Source of the DNA: Hymenobacter gummosus
GTDB taxonomy: Bacteria; Bacteroidota; Bacteroidia; Cytophagales; Hymenobacteraceae
Assembly: GCF_003970915.1 (NCBI RefSeq)
Contig: NZ_RXOF01000002.1
Location: forward strand, 186,001-250,000
Length of the DNA stretch: 64,000 nucleotides
Direction: 5' to 3'
Part shown: positions 23,383 to 31,800 of the stretch, one piece after another
Layout: the number at the start of each line of letters is the position of its first letter
Position numbering within the stretch: position 1 is the first letter of the stretch
The notes under the pieces: model-generated
Database searches by the model: none
What the model saw: only the letters and a program-made list of their open reading frames with translations
Told to the model about the DNA's origin: nothing
Translations under genes and position numbers: made by a program

Positions 23383-26300
23383 ATGAAACACTTCTTCGCG
23401 CTGGCTTTAAGCCTTTGCCTGGGTACCGCCTTCGGCCAAAACCAGGACCAGAACTGGTATTTCGGCGGCAACTCCGGCCTGCGGTTCAATACCGCTCCCG
23501 CGGCGCCCACGGTGCTGTCCAACGGGCAGCTGTTCAGCTACGAGGCCAACGCCACCATCTCGGATGCGGCCGGCAACCTGCAGCTGTACACCAACGCCGT
23601 TACCGTCTGGGACCGAAACCACACCGCCATGCCGGGCGGGCCGCTGGTGGGCGGCTTTCAGTCGGCCACCCAGGGCGCGCTGATTCTGCCGGCCCCGGGC
23701 AACCCCAGCCAGTACTACATCTTCGTGGTCGATGCGGCCGAAAACGCGTACGCCGGGGGGCTGCGCTATTCCATCGTCGACATGACCCTGCGCGGCGGGC
23801 TGGGCGACCTGACGGCCACCAAAAACGTGGTCGTATCCACGCCGAGCCCGCAACTCACCGAGAAACTGACGGCCGTGCGCCACGCCAACGGCCGGGACTA
23901 CTGGGTGCTGGTGCACGGCTGGCAGGACAGTCGATTTCACGCCTACCTGCTCAGCCCGGCGGGCCTGGCGGCCACGCCGGTCACCACCACCATCGGCATA
24001 GTGCACACCGGCGGTGGGGGCGGTATTGCTAACGGGGTCGGCTACATGAAAGCCTCACCCAACGGCCAGCTGCTGGCCGTGGCCATCCGCGACGCCGCTT
24101 TCGAGCTTTTCGACTTCAGCAACAGCACCGGTCAGGTTTCCAACCTGCGCCGGCTCTACACCTCTTTCGGCGACCGAGTGTACGGCGTGGCTTTCTCGCC
24201 CGATAACACCAAGCTCTACACCACCGACCTCTCCACCGGCGTCTATCAGTTCGACCTCACGGCGGGTAGCACCACGCGGCAGTTTATCGGCAGCACGCCG
24301 GGCCAGAGCGGGGCCCTGACCCTGGCGCCGGATGGCCGTATTTACGTGGCGGCCCACAACACCAACCGCCTCTCCGCCATTACCAACCCCAACGGGGCGG
24401 GCGCGGCCAGCGGCTTCGTCAGCCAGTACGTCACGCTGACGGGAACCTCGCAGATTGGCCTGCCCAACTTCCCGAACGCCTTCCCGCTGGTCGTCAACGA
24501 GTGGACCGGGGCCGTAAGCACCACCTACACCGACCCGGCCAACTGGAGCGCCGGCTACGTGCCTATCGCCAGCGACGACGTGACCATCCCGGCCACGGCC
24601 ATCCGCATGCCGGTGCTGAGCGCGACGGCCGCCGCCGCCAGCTTCACCGTGGCCAGCGGCGCGTCCATGACGGTGGCTACCGGCGGCGAGCTGACGCTGG
24701 GCCGGAGCCTGACCAACAACGGTACCTTCGGCGGCGACGGCACGCTGCGCATGGGCGCCAACAGCGCCACCCAGATGCTGGGCAGCAGCGCGGTGCGCAT
24801 TGCCAACCTGACGGTGCCCCTGGGCCCGGCGCAGGTGGTGCAGAACCTGGACGTGCAGGTGCCGCTGTCCGTCACGCGGGTGCTGACGCTGAGCAGCAAC
24901 CTGACCATGAGCGGCAACGGGACGCTCACGCTGACTTCCGACGCCACCGGCACGGCCATGGTCGTCAACAACAACGGCGCGGTGGTGGGCCGCGCCACCG
25001 TGCAGCGCTACCTCGACCCGAGCCTGAACCCTGGCCTGGGCTACCGCCACCTCGCGGCGCCGGTCAGCGGCACCACCATGGCCGATCTGGCCACGGCGGC
25101 TTTTGCGCCCGTCTTTAACCCCGCCTACAACACCAGCCCCACGCCCGGCACGGTGACGCCCTTCCCCACGGTGTACGGCTACGACCAGGGCCGCCTGACC
25201 ACCAGCACCGCCACCGGCATGTCCGATTTCGACAAGGGCTGGTTTTCGCCCGGCGGTGCCACCGACGGCATGGTGGCCGGGCTGGGCTACACCGTGAACC
25301 TGGCCGCCGGGCAGACGGTAGACTTCGTGGGCACGCTGGGCAACGGCAGCCTGACGATGAGCAACCTGGGTCGGGGGCCGCAGGCCGAAGCCGGCTGGCA
25401 CCTGCTGGGCAACCCGTACCCGGCGCCGCTTGACTGGACGACGCTGTTTGCCAGCTCCTCCGGCCTCACCAACGCGGTGTACGTGTACAAGTCGAGCGGG
25501 CAGTACACGGGGCGCTACGCCAGCTTCGTCAACGGCGTGGGGGCCAACGGCGGCACCAGCACCATTCCGCTGGGCCAGGCCTTTTTCGTGCGGACTCTCG
25601 CCGGCCAGACCGGCGGCGTCACGTTCAGCAACGCCGCGCGGGTGACCAGCTACCAGAACCCCGCGGTGCAGCGCGGCCAGGAAACGCGTCCGCTCATTGC
25701 CCTGGAACTGCAGGCCCCCACCGGGCAGCGCGACGAGGCCGTGGTGTACGCCGAAACCGGGGCCACCGCCGGTTTCGATGCCGCTTTCGACGCGCTTAAG
25801 ATTACGGCCGGCGGCCTGCCGTTGCTGAGCCTGCCCGCCGGCAACGCCGACGAGCTGGCTATCAGCGGACTGCCCGCCCTGGGCAGCACGGCGCAGGTTA
25901 TTCCGCTGACGGTGCGCGTGGCCGCGGCCGGCACGTATTCGCTCACGGCCGCCCGGCTGCTGAACCTGCCCGCCGGCTGCCGCGTGAGCCTGCTCGACGC
26001 CCAGACCGGCACCAGCACCCCGCTCACGGCCCAGGCCGCGTACTCGTTCAGCGCCGCCGCGGGCGCGCAGCCCGGCCGCTTCTCCCTGGTTATCGACCCG
26101 GCCCGCCCCACGGCCACGACCGGCGCGCTGGCCCAGCAGGTGAGCCTGTACCCCAACCCGGCCCACGGCCAGCTGTGGCTGACGCTGCCGGCCGCTTACG
26201 CCCAGCGCCCCGTGCAAGTGAAGATGCTGAACGCGCTGGGCCAAACCGTGCTGACGCAGACGCTGCCCGCCGGCCGCGCGGCCGCGGCGGCGCTGAATCT

Positions 26301-26385
26301 GCCGGCCACGCTGACCAAGGGCGTGTACTCCGTGCGCATTCAGCTGCCCGAAGCGGTGGTCGACAAGCGCGTGGTTATCGAGTAG
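23383..26385 (+). CDS. T9SS type A beta-propeller surface protein
   Basis: 1000 residues from the ATG at 23383 (the frame extends upstream but the signal peptide MKHFFALALSLCLGTAFGQ starts here). Residues about 25-380 form a propeller-like domain with blades marked by NWYFGGNSGLRF, ATISDAAGNLQLYT, EKLTAVRHANGRDYW, VAFSPDNTKLY and APDGRIYVAAH. A long Thr/Gly/Ala-rich beta region follows (about 400-900). The last 85 residues are a type A sorting domain (SLYPNPAHGQLWL ... GVYSVRIQ ... KRVVIE) for type IX export and surface anchoring. It is a paralogue of the protein at 28759. It lies on the opposite strand between two pse gene blocks. Confidence 0.9.
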   Translation: MKHFFALALSLCLGTAFGQNQDQNWYFGGNSGLRFNTAPAAPTVLSNGQLFSYEANATISDAAGNLQLYTNAVTVWDRNHTAMPGGPLVGGFQSATQGALILPAPGNPSQYYIFVVDAAENAYAGGLRYSIVDMTLRGGLGDLTATKNVVVSTPSPQLTEKLTAVRHANGRDYWVLVHGWQDSRFHAYLLSPAGLAATPVTTTIGIVHTGGGGGIANGVGYMKASPNGQLLAVAIRDAAFELFDFSNSTGQVSNLRRLYTSFGDRVYGVAFSPDNTKLYTTDLSTGVYQFDLTAGSTTRQFIGSTPGQSGALTLAPDGRIYVAAHNTNRLSAITNPNGAGAASGFVSQYVTLTGTSQIGLPNFPNAFPLVVNEWTGAVSTTYTDPANWSAGYVPIASDDVTIPATAIRMPVLSATAAAASFTVASGASMTVATGGELTLGRSLTNNGTFGGDGTLRMGANSATQMLGSSAVRIANLTVPLGPAQVVQNLDVQVPLSVTRVLTLSSNLTMSGNGTLTLTSDATGTAMVVNNNGAVVGRATVQRYLDPSLNPGLGYRHLAAPVSGTTMADLATAAFAPVFNPAYNTSPTPGTVTPFPTVYGYDQGRLTTSTATGMSDFDKGWFSPGGATDGMVAGLGYTVNLAAGQTVDFVGTLGNGSLTMSNLGRGPQAEAGWHLLGNPYPAPLDWTTLFASSSGLTNAVYVYKSSGQYTGRYASFVNGVGANGGTSTIPLGQAFFVRTLAGQTGGVTFSNAARVTSYQNPAVQRGQETRPLIALELQAPTGQRDEAVVYAETGATAGFDAAFDALKITAGGLPLLSLPAGNADELAISGLPALGSTAQVIPLTVRVAAAGTYSLTAARLLNLPAGCRVSLLDAQTGTSTPLTAQAAYSFSAAAGAQPGRFSLVIDPARPTATTGALAQQVSLYPNPAHGQLWLTLPAAYAQRPVQVKMLNALGQTVLTQTLPAGRAAAAALNLPATLTKGVYSVRIQLPEAVVDKRVVIE

Positions 26386-26408
26386 CCTGCCAACCGGCTG
26401 GTAAAGCC

Positions 26409-26447
26409 ACGGCCGTTCATCCTGCGGAGTGAACGGCCGTTTTGTTT
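26409..26447. terminator. Bidirectional terminator
   Basis: 26409-26419 pairs with 26430-26440 (ACGGCCGTTCA/TGAACGGCCGT, 11 bp, 10-nt loop), then TTTTGTTT. It lies between the convergent propeller and aldo/keto reductase genes. Confidence 0.8.
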
Positions 26448-26463
26448 GGTGCGCCTGGCGGGC

Positions 26464-27354
26464 TCAGATATTCTTCGGCCAGCGGTAGGGCAGCAGCAAC
26501 TCCTCCGCCATTTCGGCCAGCTCCGCCAGGGCCGGCCGCAGCGCCCCAAAGGCCGGCAGGTGCTGCTCGGCCGCCACGTTGGCCTGCAGGTTGGCGGCCG
26601 TATCCACGCCCACTACCACACGCGCCACGCCCGGGGCCGTAGCCGCGAAGAGCAGCAGGGCGGCTTCCAGCGGCACCCCCGCCTGAGCGGCCACGGCCCG
26701 CAGCCGCTCCAGCCGCGGGCGCAGCGGCTCGAAGTAAGCCGGCAGCGTAGCCAGGGGGCGCAGCAGCAGGCCCTGCAGGAAAGCCGAGCGCACGTGCACT
26801 TCCACCCCACGGGCGGCCAGCTCGGGCAGCAGCGGCCCGAAACGCTGGTCGAGCACGTTGTAGGGCAGCTGCACCAGGTCGAAGTCCCAGCCGCGGCGGT
26901 CGAGCAGCCACTGGGCCTGCCAGGGATGGTAGAGCGAGACGCCGATGCGCCCGGTCAGGCCCGCGGCGCGGCTGTCCTGCAGGCCCTGCCAGGCCGCTGG
27001 CTGCAGCTGCAGGGCGTTGAAATCGTGAAACAGCACCCCGTACACCCGCGGCAGCTGCAGCCGCGCGAGGCTGGCCTGCACGGCCGCCCGCACTACGGCC
27101 GGCGCCGCGGCGGCCACTTTGGTCACCACCTCAAACGTGCCGGGATGCTGGGGCAGCCACTGGCCCAGCCGCGCCTCACTGTCGCCGTAGGCGGCGGCCG
27201 TGTCGAGCAGGGGGAGGCCGGCGGCCTGCGCTGCGGCCAGCACGGCCGCTACCGTCTCGTCGGCGGGGCGGCCCTGGGTGTTGTTGATGCCGTAGGCCAG
27301 GCCAAACTGCGCCGTGCCCAGGGCCAGCTTCCGCCGAAACTCCGCCCCCGTCAT
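26464..27354 (-). CDS. Aldo/keto reductase of the pse locus
   Basis: 296 residues, TIM-barrel NADPH-dependent reductase. LALGTAQFGLAYGINN at the N-terminus, LLDTAAAYGDSEARLG (catalytic Asp/Tyr), the Lys in VVTKV, and the cofactor end VVVGVDTAANLQANV. The usual catalytic His position reads VLFHDFNAL. The start ATG overlaps the pseC stop as ATGA, so the two are translationally coupled. This type is often seen in Bacteroidota nonulosonate loci. Its step is unknown; it may modify the sugar or a precursor. Confidence 0.85.
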   Translation of the reverse strand: MTGAEFRRKLALGTAQFGLAYGINNTQGRPADETVAAVLAAAQAAGLPLLDTAAAYGDSEARLGQWLPQHPGTFEVVTKVAAAAPAVVRAAVQASLARLQLPRVYGVLFHDFNALQLQPAAWQGLQDSRAAGLTGRIGVSLYHPWQAQWLLDRRGWDFDLVQLPYNVLDQRFGPLLPELAARGVEVHVRSAFLQGLLLRPLATLPAYFEPLRPRLERLRAVAAQAGVPLEAALLLFAATAPGVARVVVGVDTAANLQANVAAEQHLPAFGALRPALAELAEMAEELLLPYRWPKNI

Positions 27355-28520
27355 TGGCCCACAAATTCGAGCACGCAGTCGATAACGTACTGCTGCTCCT
27401 CGTCCGTGAGGCTGGGGAACATGGGCAAGCTCAGGCAGCGGGCGTAGTAGGCCTCGGCCCGCGGAAAGTCGCCCGGCTGCCAGCCCAGCTGCTGGTAGTA
27501 GGGCATGGTGTGGACGGGGATGTAGTGCACCTGGGCAAAAATCTGCCGGCTGCGCAGAAAGTCGTAGAGCCCGCGCCGGTCGGCCACCTGAATGACGTAG
27601 AGGTGGTAGGCGTGGCCCGCGGCCTCGGCCAGCGGCTCGACGGCGGGCACGGCGCCGAAGGCTGCATCGTAGCGGGCGGCCAGCTGGCGGCGGCGGGCCA
27701 GGCCCTCGTCGGCGCGCTGCAGCTGGCTGAGGCCCAAGGCGCAGAGCATATCGGGCATGCGGTAATTGTAGCCCAGCTCCTGCATTTCGTAGTACCAGCC
27801 GCCTTCGTCGGGGCGGGTGAGGCGTTGCGCATCGCGGGTGATGCCGTGGGTGCGCAGCAGCAGGAGCTGCTCGTACAGGTCGCGGCGGTTGGTGGTTATC
27901 ATGCCGCCCTCGCCGGTGGCAATGTGCTTGACGGGGTGAAACGAGAAGATGGCCAGGTCGGCCAGCTGCCCGTTGCCGCAGCGCTGCTGCTGGCCCCGGC
28001 TGTCGGTGAAGAAGCCGCCGGGGGCGTGGCAGGCGTCCTCGATAATCCAGAGCCCAAACTCGTCGGCCAGCTGCCGGGCCGCTTCCAGGTCGACGGGCAG
28101 GCCGGCGAAATCTACCGGCACCAGGCCGTGGAAGTGGCCCCGGGGGTGGCTTTCGAGCAGGCGGCGCACGGCCCCGAGGTCGATAAGCGCCGTGGCGGGG
28201 TCGATGTCGACGAAGTGTACCTCGCCGCCGCAGTAGCGGATGCAGTTGGCCGAGGCGGCGAAGGTGATGGGCGTGGTGATGACGCGCTGCCCCGGCTGCA
28301 CGCCCAAGGCCAGCGCGCACAGGTGCAGGGCGGCCGTGCCGTTGCTCACCGCCACGGCGTACTCCACGCCGATGTACTCGGCGAAGCGCCGCTCAAACTC
28401 GGCCACCTGCGGGCCCTGGGTCAGAAAATCGGAGTGCAGGGTGCGGATAACGGCTTGCACGTCGGCCTCGGTGATGTGCTGGCGGCCGTAGGGGATGGGG
28501 CGGGTGACGGACGAGTTCAT
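27351..28520 (-). CDS. pseC: UDP-4-keto-6-deoxy-AltNAc aminotransferase
   Basis: PLP enzyme that aminates C4 of the PseB product to give UDP-4-amino-4,6-dideoxy-AltNAc. 389 residues from the ATG at 28520. Family marks are SNGTAALHLCALALG, TTPITFAASANCI, VDFAGLPVDL, IEDACHAPGG, and the Schiff-base Lys in FSFHPVKHIATGEGG. PVKHI with GEGGM is the PseC version of the DegT lysine motif. ELGYNYRMPDM and QVHYIPVHTMPYY are also typical. Coupled to the aldo/keto reductase downstream. Confidence 0.93.
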   Translation of the reverse strand: MNSSVTRPIPYGRQHITEADVQAVIRTLHSDFLTQGPQVAEFERRFAEYIGVEYAVAVSNGTAALHLCALALGVQPGQRVITTPITFAASANCIRYCGGEVHFVDIDPATALIDLGAVRRLLESHPRGHFHGLVPVDFAGLPVDLEAARQLADEFGLWIIEDACHAPGGFFTDSRGQQQRCGNGQLADLAIFSFHPVKHIATGEGGMITTNRRDLYEQLLLLRTHGITRDAQRLTRPDEGGWYYEMQELGYNYRMPDMLCALGLSQLQRADEGLARRRQLAARYDAAFGAVPAVEPLAEAAGHAYHLYVIQVADRRGLYDFLRSRQIFAQVHYIPVHTMPYYQQLGWQPGDFPRAEAYYARCLSLPMFPSLTDEEQQYVIDCVLEFVGQ

Positions 28521-28526
28521 AGCACG

Positions 28527-28534
28527 CAAAGGTA
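28527..28534 (-). promoter_or_regulatory. TACCTTTG box before pseC
   Basis: Exact TAnnTTTG match ending 6 nt before the pseC ATG on the minus strand, so the pseC-AKR pair probably has its own promoter and a minimal leader. Confidence 0.45.
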
Positions 28535-28758
28535 GATGCCGCCGGGGCTACAATGCTTGCCCGCCCGTACGATTCGGGCGGGCCCACCCCGCGCCTCGCC
28601 GGCACCGGCACAGCGCGGCCCCGTCGCGCCCGTCGGCAGCCCGGGCAGCAAGTGACAATGCCGGGGCTTTGTTGTAAATCGGGGGACGAGGGGCTGCCCG
28701 CCGATTACGGAATGATCATTGCGGGCGCGCCGGGTTCGGGAGTAGTAGCCGGTAGCCT

Positions 28759-30477
28759 ATGAATAAATTAGTACGCGCAGGGTTGGTGGTGGTATGGATG
28801 GCCGTGGTACTGCCGGGCAGCTTGGCCCGGGCCCAGGGGCCCTGGTCGCGCTGGTATTTCGGGCGGCAGGCCGGGCTGTACTTCGGGCCCGATAGCGTCG
28901 AGCATGTGCCCCGCAGCCCGCTGGAAAGCAGCGAGGCCTGCGCCACCATCAGCGACAGTACGGGCAACCTGCTGTTTTACTCCGACGGGGAGCGGGTCTG
29001 GAACCGGCTGCACCAGCTCGTGCCGCGTGCCGATACCATTGGGGGCCACCGCTCCAGCACCCAGGGCTGCGTCATTGTGCCGGCCCCGCGCCAGCGCGGC
29101 CGCTACCTGATTTACACCCTCGACGGCATTGAGCACCTGCTGGCCAACGGGCTGCGCCTGACGGAAATTGAGCAGACGCCCGACGGCCGTGGCCGGGTAG
29201 TGCGCAAGCGCGTCGGCATCAATCTGACCCTGCCCGATACCGTCTACCACCCGCTAAGCAGCTACAGCCAGTTTACCGAGAAGATGGCCCTGGTGCGCCA
29301 CGCCAACCGCCAGGATTACTGGCTGGTGACGCACCTGTGGCAAAGCGAAACGTACGTGAGCGTGCGGGTGGGCCAGTCCCTCAGCGACACGGCTACCTTC
29401 GTGTGCACCGACGCGGGCATGTACCACGGGGGTGGGGCGTATGGCGTCAACGCCAGCGGCTGGCTGGTGGCTTCACCCGACGGGCGCCGGCTGGCCTGCG
29501 CGGTCGGGGAGGCGGGCACCGAGCTGCTCGACTTCGACCCCGCCACCGGGCGCGTTAGCAATGCCCGCCGCCTGAACCTGCCCCCGGTTGCGGCCGGCCT
29601 GTATGCCTACGGGGCCGCCTTCTCGCCCGATGGCAACCTGCTCTACCTGTCCTACATGTCGCTTACGCGCCCGCTTTCGACGCTGCAGTACGTGGTGCAG
29701 TACGACGTGCGGCTGCCTGCCGCGCAGGTGGGCAGCTCGGGCATCGTGGTGGCGGCGCAGGAGAATCCGCTGGCCGCCCTGCAGCTGGGCAACGACGGGC
29801 GCATTTACGTATCGGTGTGGACGCGCACGGGCCTCGACCGCATCGAGTACCCCAACGTGCGCGGGCCGCTGTGCCTGTACCGCCCCCAGGCCTGGGGCCT
29901 CACGCCGGGCAGCAACGGCTGGCTGGGCCTGCCGCTGCGCCCCAACGACGCCCCGTACGCCACCTGGCTGCGCGCCGCTGCCGACTCCGTCTGTGCCGGG
30001 GAAGCCGCTACCGTGCGCGCCCTCAACGTGCCCCCGCTCAGCACCCTCGATACTTTGGTGTGGGACTTCGGCGACGGCACCCGCGCCCGCACCACGGCCG
30101 CCACCGCCCAGCACAGCTACCCGGCCCCGGGCCGCTACCAGGTGCGGGTGCAGTTGCGCCACGTCGGGCTCCAGGCCGAAGCCACCACCTGGGTGACGGT
30201 GCGGCCCGCTGGAGCCTGCGCGCCTCCGCAAGTGCTTATTCCGAACGTGATTACGCCCAACGGCGACGCCCGGAACGACCGTTTCGAGCTACGGGGCCTG
30301 CGCGCGGCCGAGTGGCGCTGCCGCATCTTCAACCGCTGGGGCCGGCCAGTGTTCGAGGTGGAAGCCTACCAGGACGACTGGCGGGCGGCGCAACAGCCGG
30401 CGGGCGTGTATTACTACCACCTGACCCACCGCCAGGACGGCCGCACGATCAAAGGAACCGTGGAGGTGGTGCGCTAA
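28759..30477 (+). CDS. T9SS type B propeller protein with PKD domain
   Basis: 572 residues. The signal peptide ends LARAQ near residue 26. The propeller (about 30-405) aligns blade by blade with the protein at 23383: RWYFGRQAGLYFG, ATISDSTGNLLFYS, EKMALVRHANRQDYW, AAFSPDGNLLYLS, GNDGRIYVSVW. A PKD domain (about 410-482, WDFGDGTRAR ... HSYPAPGRYQV) follows. The C-terminus (VLIPNVITPNGDARNDRFEL to the end) is the gliding-motility-associated type B sorting domain. Seven D(S/T)(A/I/L/V/M/T) tripeptides occur (Asp 45, 66, 92, 160, 210, 409, 431), the motif for general O-glycosylation in Bacteroidota. It lies between pseB and pseC on the opposite strand. Confidence 0.9.
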   Translation: MNKLVRAGLVVVWMAVVLPGSLARAQGPWSRWYFGRQAGLYFGPDSVEHVPRSPLESSEACATISDSTGNLLFYSDGERVWNRLHQLVPRADTIGGHRSSTQGCVIVPAPRQRGRYLIYTLDGIEHLLANGLRLTEIEQTPDGRGRVVRKRVGINLTLPDTVYHPLSSYSQFTEKMALVRHANRQDYWLVTHLWQSETYVSVRVGQSLSDTATFVCTDAGMYHGGGAYGVNASGWLVASPDGRRLACAVGEAGTELLDFDPATGRVSNARRLNLPPVAAGLYAYGAAFSPDGNLLYLSYMSLTRPLSTLQYVVQYDVRLPAAQVGSSGIVVAAQENPLAALQLGNDGRIYVSVWTRTGLDRIEYPNVRGPLCLYRPQAWGLTPGSNGWLGLPLRPNDAPYATWLRAAADSVCAGEAATVRALNVPPLSTLDTLVWDFGDGTRARTTAATAQHSYPAPGRYQVRVQLRHVGLQAEATTWVTVRPAGACAPPQVLIPNVITPNGDARNDRFELRGLRAAEWRCRIFNRWGRPVFEVEAYQDDWRAAQQPAGVYYYHLTHRQDGRTIKGTVEVVR

Positions 30478-30507
30478 ACCGGCGCCGGACGGCCAAAGAA
30501 AGATTGC

Positions 30508-30542
30508 AAAAAGCCTCGTGGGATTATCCCGCGGGGCTTTTT
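30508..30542. terminator. Bidirectional terminator between propeller gene and pseB
   Basis: A 16-bp stem (A5GCC ... GGCT5, with two G-U pairs and a 3-nt loop). A-run and T-run on the two sides make it work for both converging genes. Confidence 0.85.
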
Positions 30543-30561
30543 ATGGTTGGGTAAAATGGGC

Positions 30562-31581
30562 TTACGCCACAAAACCAGCGTCGACGTGCAGGCGGATTTC
30601 CTCGCGCAGCTGCTCGGCCGACAGCCACTCCGTGTTGTTGGCCGAGTCGTAGTGGAAGCCCAGGGGCACGCGCTGGCCGTTGAAGTGGGCAATAAACTTG
30701 TCGATGTCCCAGGGCGGCGTGGCGGGCAAAATGACGTAGTAGCGGTCCAGCTCCACGGTGCTCAGCGCGTCGGTTTCCGTTATCATTTCCTCGTGCAGCT
30801 TCTCGCCGGGCCGGATGCCCACGATTTCCTGCCGGCACTCCGGGGCAATGGCCGTGGCCAGCTCGGTGATGCGGTAGGAGGGAATTTTGGGCACAAAAAT
30901 CTCGCCGCCCCAGGAGTGCTCCAGCGCGTACAGCACCAGGTCGACTCCCTCTTCCAGCGAGATGTTGAAGCGCGTCATGTCGGGGTGGGTGATGGGCAGT
31001 ACGCCCTTGCTGCGCTGCTGCAGGAAGAAGGGCACCACCGAGCCGCGCGAGCCGATAACGTTGCCGTAGCGCACCACCGAGAAGCGCAAGTCACGGGCGC
31101 CCTTCATGTTGTTGGCGGCCACAAACAGCTTGTCGGAGCAGAGCTTGGTGGCCCCGTACAGGTTGATGGGCGCCGCGGCTTTGTCGGTGCTCAGGGCCAC
31201 CACGTCCTTCACCCCGCAGTCGAGGGCGGCGTTAATCACGTTTTCGGCCCCGAAGATGTTGGTCTTGATGCACTCCATCGGGTTGTACTCGGCCGCCGGC
31301 ACCTGCTTCAGGGCCGCGGCGTGCACGATGATGTCGATGCCTTCGCAGGCGCGCTTCATGCGCTCCGGGTCGCGCACGTCGCCGATAAAGTAGCGCATGG
31401 CCGGAAACTTCTCCTGCGGGAAGTGCTGGGCCATTTCGTACTGCTTCAGCTCGTCGCGGGAGAAGACGACGAGGCGGCGAATCTGCGGAAACTTCTCCAG
31501 TACCGTCTGCACGAACTGCTTGCCGAACGAACCGGTGCCGCCGGTTACCAGGATGGATTTATGGTTGAGGTCGAGGGCCAT
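30562..31581 (-). CDS. pseB: UDP-GlcNAc 4,6-dehydratase (inverting)
   Basis: First committed step of pseudaminic acid synthesis: dehydration and C5 inversion of UDP-GlcNAc. 339 residues from the ATG at 31581; the 37-codon upstream extension is not conserved-looking. Extended SDR motif TGGTGSFGK, AALKQVP, and STDKAAAPINLYGATK, in which the active-site TDK plus YxxxK is the FlaA1/PseB pattern. VRYGNVIGSRGSVVPFF and GEKLHEEM are also standard. A TACTTTTG box lies about 60 nt upstream. Confidence 0.95.
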   Translation of the reverse strand: MALDLNHKSILVTGGTGSFGKQFVQTVLEKFPQIRRLVVFSRDELKQYEMAQHFPQEKFPAMRYFIGDVRDPERMKRACEGIDIIVHAAALKQVPAAEYNPMECIKTNIFGAENVINAALDCGVKDVVALSTDKAAAPINLYGATKLCSDKLFVAANNMKGARDLRFSVVRYGNVIGSRGSVVPFFLQQRSKGVLPITHPDMTRFNISLEEGVDLVLYALEHSWGGEIFVPKIPSYRITELATAIAPECRQEIVGIRPGEKLHEEMITETDALSTVELDRYYVILPATPPWDIDKFIAHFNGQRVPLGFHYDSANNTEWLSAEQLREEIRLHVDAGFVA

Positions 31582-31686
31582 CTGTGAAATCAATGCCAGC
31601 CGCCGGGGTAGGTCGGCAGCAAGGGCGCAAAAGTAGGCAATCGGGGCGGGCTTTGCGTAGTTTTGCCGCGTCGTGCCCGCGTCGTT

Positions 31687-31800
31687 TGTCATCCTGAGTG
31701 AAGCGAAGGACCTTACCCCGCCTGAACGACAAGCGGCAGATAATTACTATCTGAAATAATAAGGTCCTTCGCGTTGCGTACGCTAGATAATAGGATGACA
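31687..31800. repeat. TCATCCTGAG palindrome, right arm holds a start codon
   Basis: The left arm begins TGTCATCCTGAGTGAAGCG and runs to the A at 31715. The right arm 31760-31800 is its inverted, diverged copy and ends GGATGACA. A small hairpin CAGATA...TATCTG sits in the centre. The terminal ATGACA is the start of the HAD/FkbH gene. The same family occurs at 54865-55037. Confidence 0.7.
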
